Shown here piece by piece: positions 62,655 to 64,000 of a stretch of DNA of 64,000 nucleotides (positions are counted from its first letter, which is position 1; each line of letters opens with the position of its first letter). Where the stretch lies: NCBI RefSeq assembly GCF_001613385.1, contig NZ_BDCG01000002.1:620001-684000 (forward strand). Reading direction: 5' to 3'. The notes under the pieces are model-generated. The model saw only the letters and a list, made by a program, of their open reading frames with translations. It was not told where the DNA came from and did no database searches. Position numbers and translations under genes: made by a program. This stretch comes from Nocardia flavorosea NBRC 108225. GTDB lineage: Bacteria > Actinomycetota > Actinomycetes > Mycobacteriales > Mycobacteriaceae.

Positions 62655-63064
62655 CGGGCACCGGCGATCGGTGCGTGTCTTCTGATTCGGTCCCGCGCCG
62701 GAGCCGGGGCGCAGTAAAGCGATGTGTCGGTCACGGAGAGCCCGGGGCCACTTCCGATAATGAGATAATTTATTCGGAAATTTCGGGCATTCGAGGAGTG
62801 AACCGGGGAACCTTGTTCCGCTAGGGGCATCTACCGGCGCGGGCGAATCTTCTCGACCCAGGCCCTGCCGCGGTGGGCAATACGAGCCCCTCGAGCACTG
62901 AGCAAACCCTCGACCGCTGCCGCATGCAGGACCGCACCATACGCCGGCCGCGGCCGCGGCACCGTGTACGGTCGCACTCTCCCCGGCACCACAGCGGCGT
63001 GGCCTTCACTCGCGGCCCCCGGGCGAGCCGTGCGGATTTCGCACCCAGGAAATAGGAGGTCACT
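62655..63064. other. divergent promoter region of the lux-like operon and gntR
   Basis: About 410 bp. An AT-rich island at 62752-62779 is the probable control point. The stretch from 62820 to 63050 has open frames without family features. The gntR start has a strong ribosome binding site (AGGAGG, 63054-63059). Confidence 0.55.
62752..62779. promoter_or_regulatory. AT-rich inverted repeat, candidate operator of the lux-like operon
   Basis: TTCCGA (62752-62757) and TCGGAA (62774-62779) flank 16 nt of AT-rich sequence (TAATGAGATAATTTAT), about 100 bp before the luxE-like start. It shares a TGAGnTAnTT pattern with the element at 59718-59736. Confidence 0.5.
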
Positions 63065-63811
63065 ATGGCAGACCGGCGGCAGGGCACCGGGCCGGCACAT
63101 CAACTGGTGTCCCGGGAACTGCGCGCCGCCATCGCGGCAGGCAACTACCGTAACGGCGTCAGTCTGCCGACCGAGGCGGAACTCGCGCGGCAGCATGGGG
63201 TGAGCCGCCAGACCGTCCGACGCGCGTTCCAGGACCTCGTCGCCGATGGCACCGTCTATCGCGTCCCCGGCCGCGGAACATTCGTCACCGAGTCCGGCGG
63301 CCGCTACCTTCGCCACCACGGCTCCATCGAAGACCTGATGAATCTGTCCTCCGACACCACGATGGAAGTACTCACACCCCTACGCCGCCGCGTCGATACC
63401 GCCGCTGCCGGCCGGCTGCGACTCGACAGCGACGTGGTGTACACGGTCACATTCCGTCGCATCCATGAGGGCGTTCCGTTCGTCCTGACCACGGTGCACC
63501 TACCCGAGCACATCGCCCGGCATATCGTCGACCGCACCGAACTCGGGGTCGGCGGGCGAAGTTCGCACACCGTGATCGGTCTGCTCGAACCCCGGCTCAC
63601 CAACCCGATCCTCGAGGCCGCGCAGTCGATCACAGTATCTGCGGCCGACACCGAAACGGCAGCCGCCCTCGACTGCGAACCCGGCCATCCGACACTCCGG
63701 GTCGACCGCCTGTACTCCGATACCACCGGGCAAGTGGTGGACCTGTCGATCAGCCACTTCCTGCCGGAGCACTACACCTACCGGGTGACTCTGCGCCGCA
63801 GCACGCCCTGA
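63065..63811 (+). CDS. GntR family regulator, HutC subfamily with UTRA domain
   Basis: A 248-residue regulator: N-terminal GntR winged helix (residues about 12-78: SLPTEAELARQHGVSRQTVRRAFQDLVADGTVYRVPGRGTFV) and a C-terminal UTRA effector domain (about 95-240) that usually binds a small acid, sugar or amino-acid-like ligand. It is divergent from the lux-like operon, its likely target. Start ATG 63065 with AGGAGG at 6 nt. Confidence 0.93.
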   Translation: MADRRQGTGPAHQLVSRELRAAIAAGNYRNGVSLPTEAELARQHGVSRQTVRRAFQDLVADGTVYRVPGRGTFVTESGGRYLRHHGSIEDLMNLSSDTTMEVLTPLRRRVDTAAAGRLRLDSDVVYTVTFRRIHEGVPFVLTTVHLPEHIARHIVDRTELGVGGRSSHTVIGLLEPRLTNPILEAAQSITVSAADTETAAALDCEPGHPTLRVDRLYSDTTGQVVDLSISHFLPEHYTYRVTLRRSTP

Positions 63812-63912
63812 CCGCTACCCGATCAGCTCATGCCCGTTCGAACCGGCAGTTGCCTGTGGCGGAACGATGTTCCTGCGCGGCATACGAGCGCTTCCCCTGG
63901 GCCGGCGAACCA

Positions 63913-63929
63913 TTTTAGATATAGTAAAA
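63913..63929. promoter_or_regulatory. AT-rich inverted repeat before the last gene
   Basis: TTTTA-GATATAG-TAAAA, the most AT-rich point of the right end, about 30 bp before the next start codon; it probably overlaps that gene's promoter or operator. Confidence 0.45.
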
Positions 63930-63958
63930 CGAAATACCTACTCTGAGGCGGTGGTGCT

Positions 63959-64000
63959 GTGACCATGAGCAGGCAAACAGCCGCTCCACACCTCGCCCAG
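63959..64000 (+). CDS. start of a further gene, cut by the window edge
   Basis: GTG 63959 (or ATG 63965) opens a frame that runs off the window after 14 codons (VTMSRQTAAPHLAQ). A GAGGCGG stretch precedes it. Too short to identify; it may be another target of the GntR regulator. Confidence 0.35.
   Translation, partial: MTMSRQTAAPHLAQ

Overview
The window is high-GC actinobacterial DNA from a mycolic-acid-forming member of the Mycobacteriales, most likely Nocardia or a close relative. The evidence is the fabG1-inhA-ferrochelatase trio next to a moxR/DUF58/VWA operon and an aconitase gene (an order I recall from the Mycobacterium tuberculosis Rv1473-Rv1496 interval), a blaI/M56/guaB1/CNNM block like Rv1841c-Rv1847, iron boxes of the IdeR type, and many genes whose start codon sits 6-8 nt after a TAnnnT hexamer (leaderless mRNAs). 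No tRNA, rRNA, insertion sequence or CRISPR array was seen.

Layout. 1-13.9 kb: the 3' part of 6-phosphogluconate dehydrogenase, then a mixed metabolic stretch (D-aminoacylase-like amidohydrolase, MpaB-type oxygenase with a divergent TetR, a molybdopterin oxidoreductase, Gfo/Idh oxidoreductase, YjbQ, Sir2 deacylase, an MHYT membrane sensor, nucleoside hydrolase, amidohydrolase). 13.9-19.1 kb: methylmalonyl-CoA mutase operon mutA-mutB-meaB. 19.4-24.1 kb: TVP38/TMEM64 protein, NfeD-SPFH pair, DUF3097 protein, a conserved hypothetical. 24.6-32 kb: ferrochelatase, inhA, fabG1 (heme and mycolic acid synthesis), the VWA-DUF58-MoxR operon and a TPM-like membrane protein; ripA/ripB, which lie here in M. 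tuberculosis, are missing. 32-36 kb: aconitase and its TetR regulator AcnR, with a near-consensus AcnR operator in the acn promoter.

36-38.2 kb is an accessory insertion in this conserved block: a hotdog thioesterase and a two-gene cassette of a 148-residue protein with a Ser/Thr/Asp-rich tail followed by an MvdC/MvdD-like ATP-grasp ligase, a candidate graspetide (RiPP) system. 38.2-41.7 kb: small HTH protein, ABC-F ATPase, SDR, PaaI-type thioesterase. 41.9-42.9 kb is iron controlled: an IdeR-type box overlaps a strong leftward promoter for a ~95-nt transcript with an intrinsic terminator (candidate MrsI-type sRNA), and a second box precedes a 235-residue protein. 43-53 kb: BlaI, M56 peptidase, DEAD helicase, GMP reductase GuaB1, two CNNM/CBS membrane proteins, a conserved hypothetical and a secreted LVIVD-repeat protein.

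53-64 kb is accessory in character: a 33-residue ORF, a second MHYT protein, an orphan HypX (hydrogenase maturation, with no hydrogenase in view), the stub of a truncated gene with its terminator, and then a lux-like cluster of LuxE-like acyl-protein synthetase, LuxC-like acyl-CoA reductase, luciferase-family flavin monooxygenase, SnoaL-like protein, SDR and MarR, headed by a divergent GntR/UTRA regulator. The LuxC/LuxE pair could make an aldehyde for the luciferase-like enzyme. The window ends a few codons into another gene.
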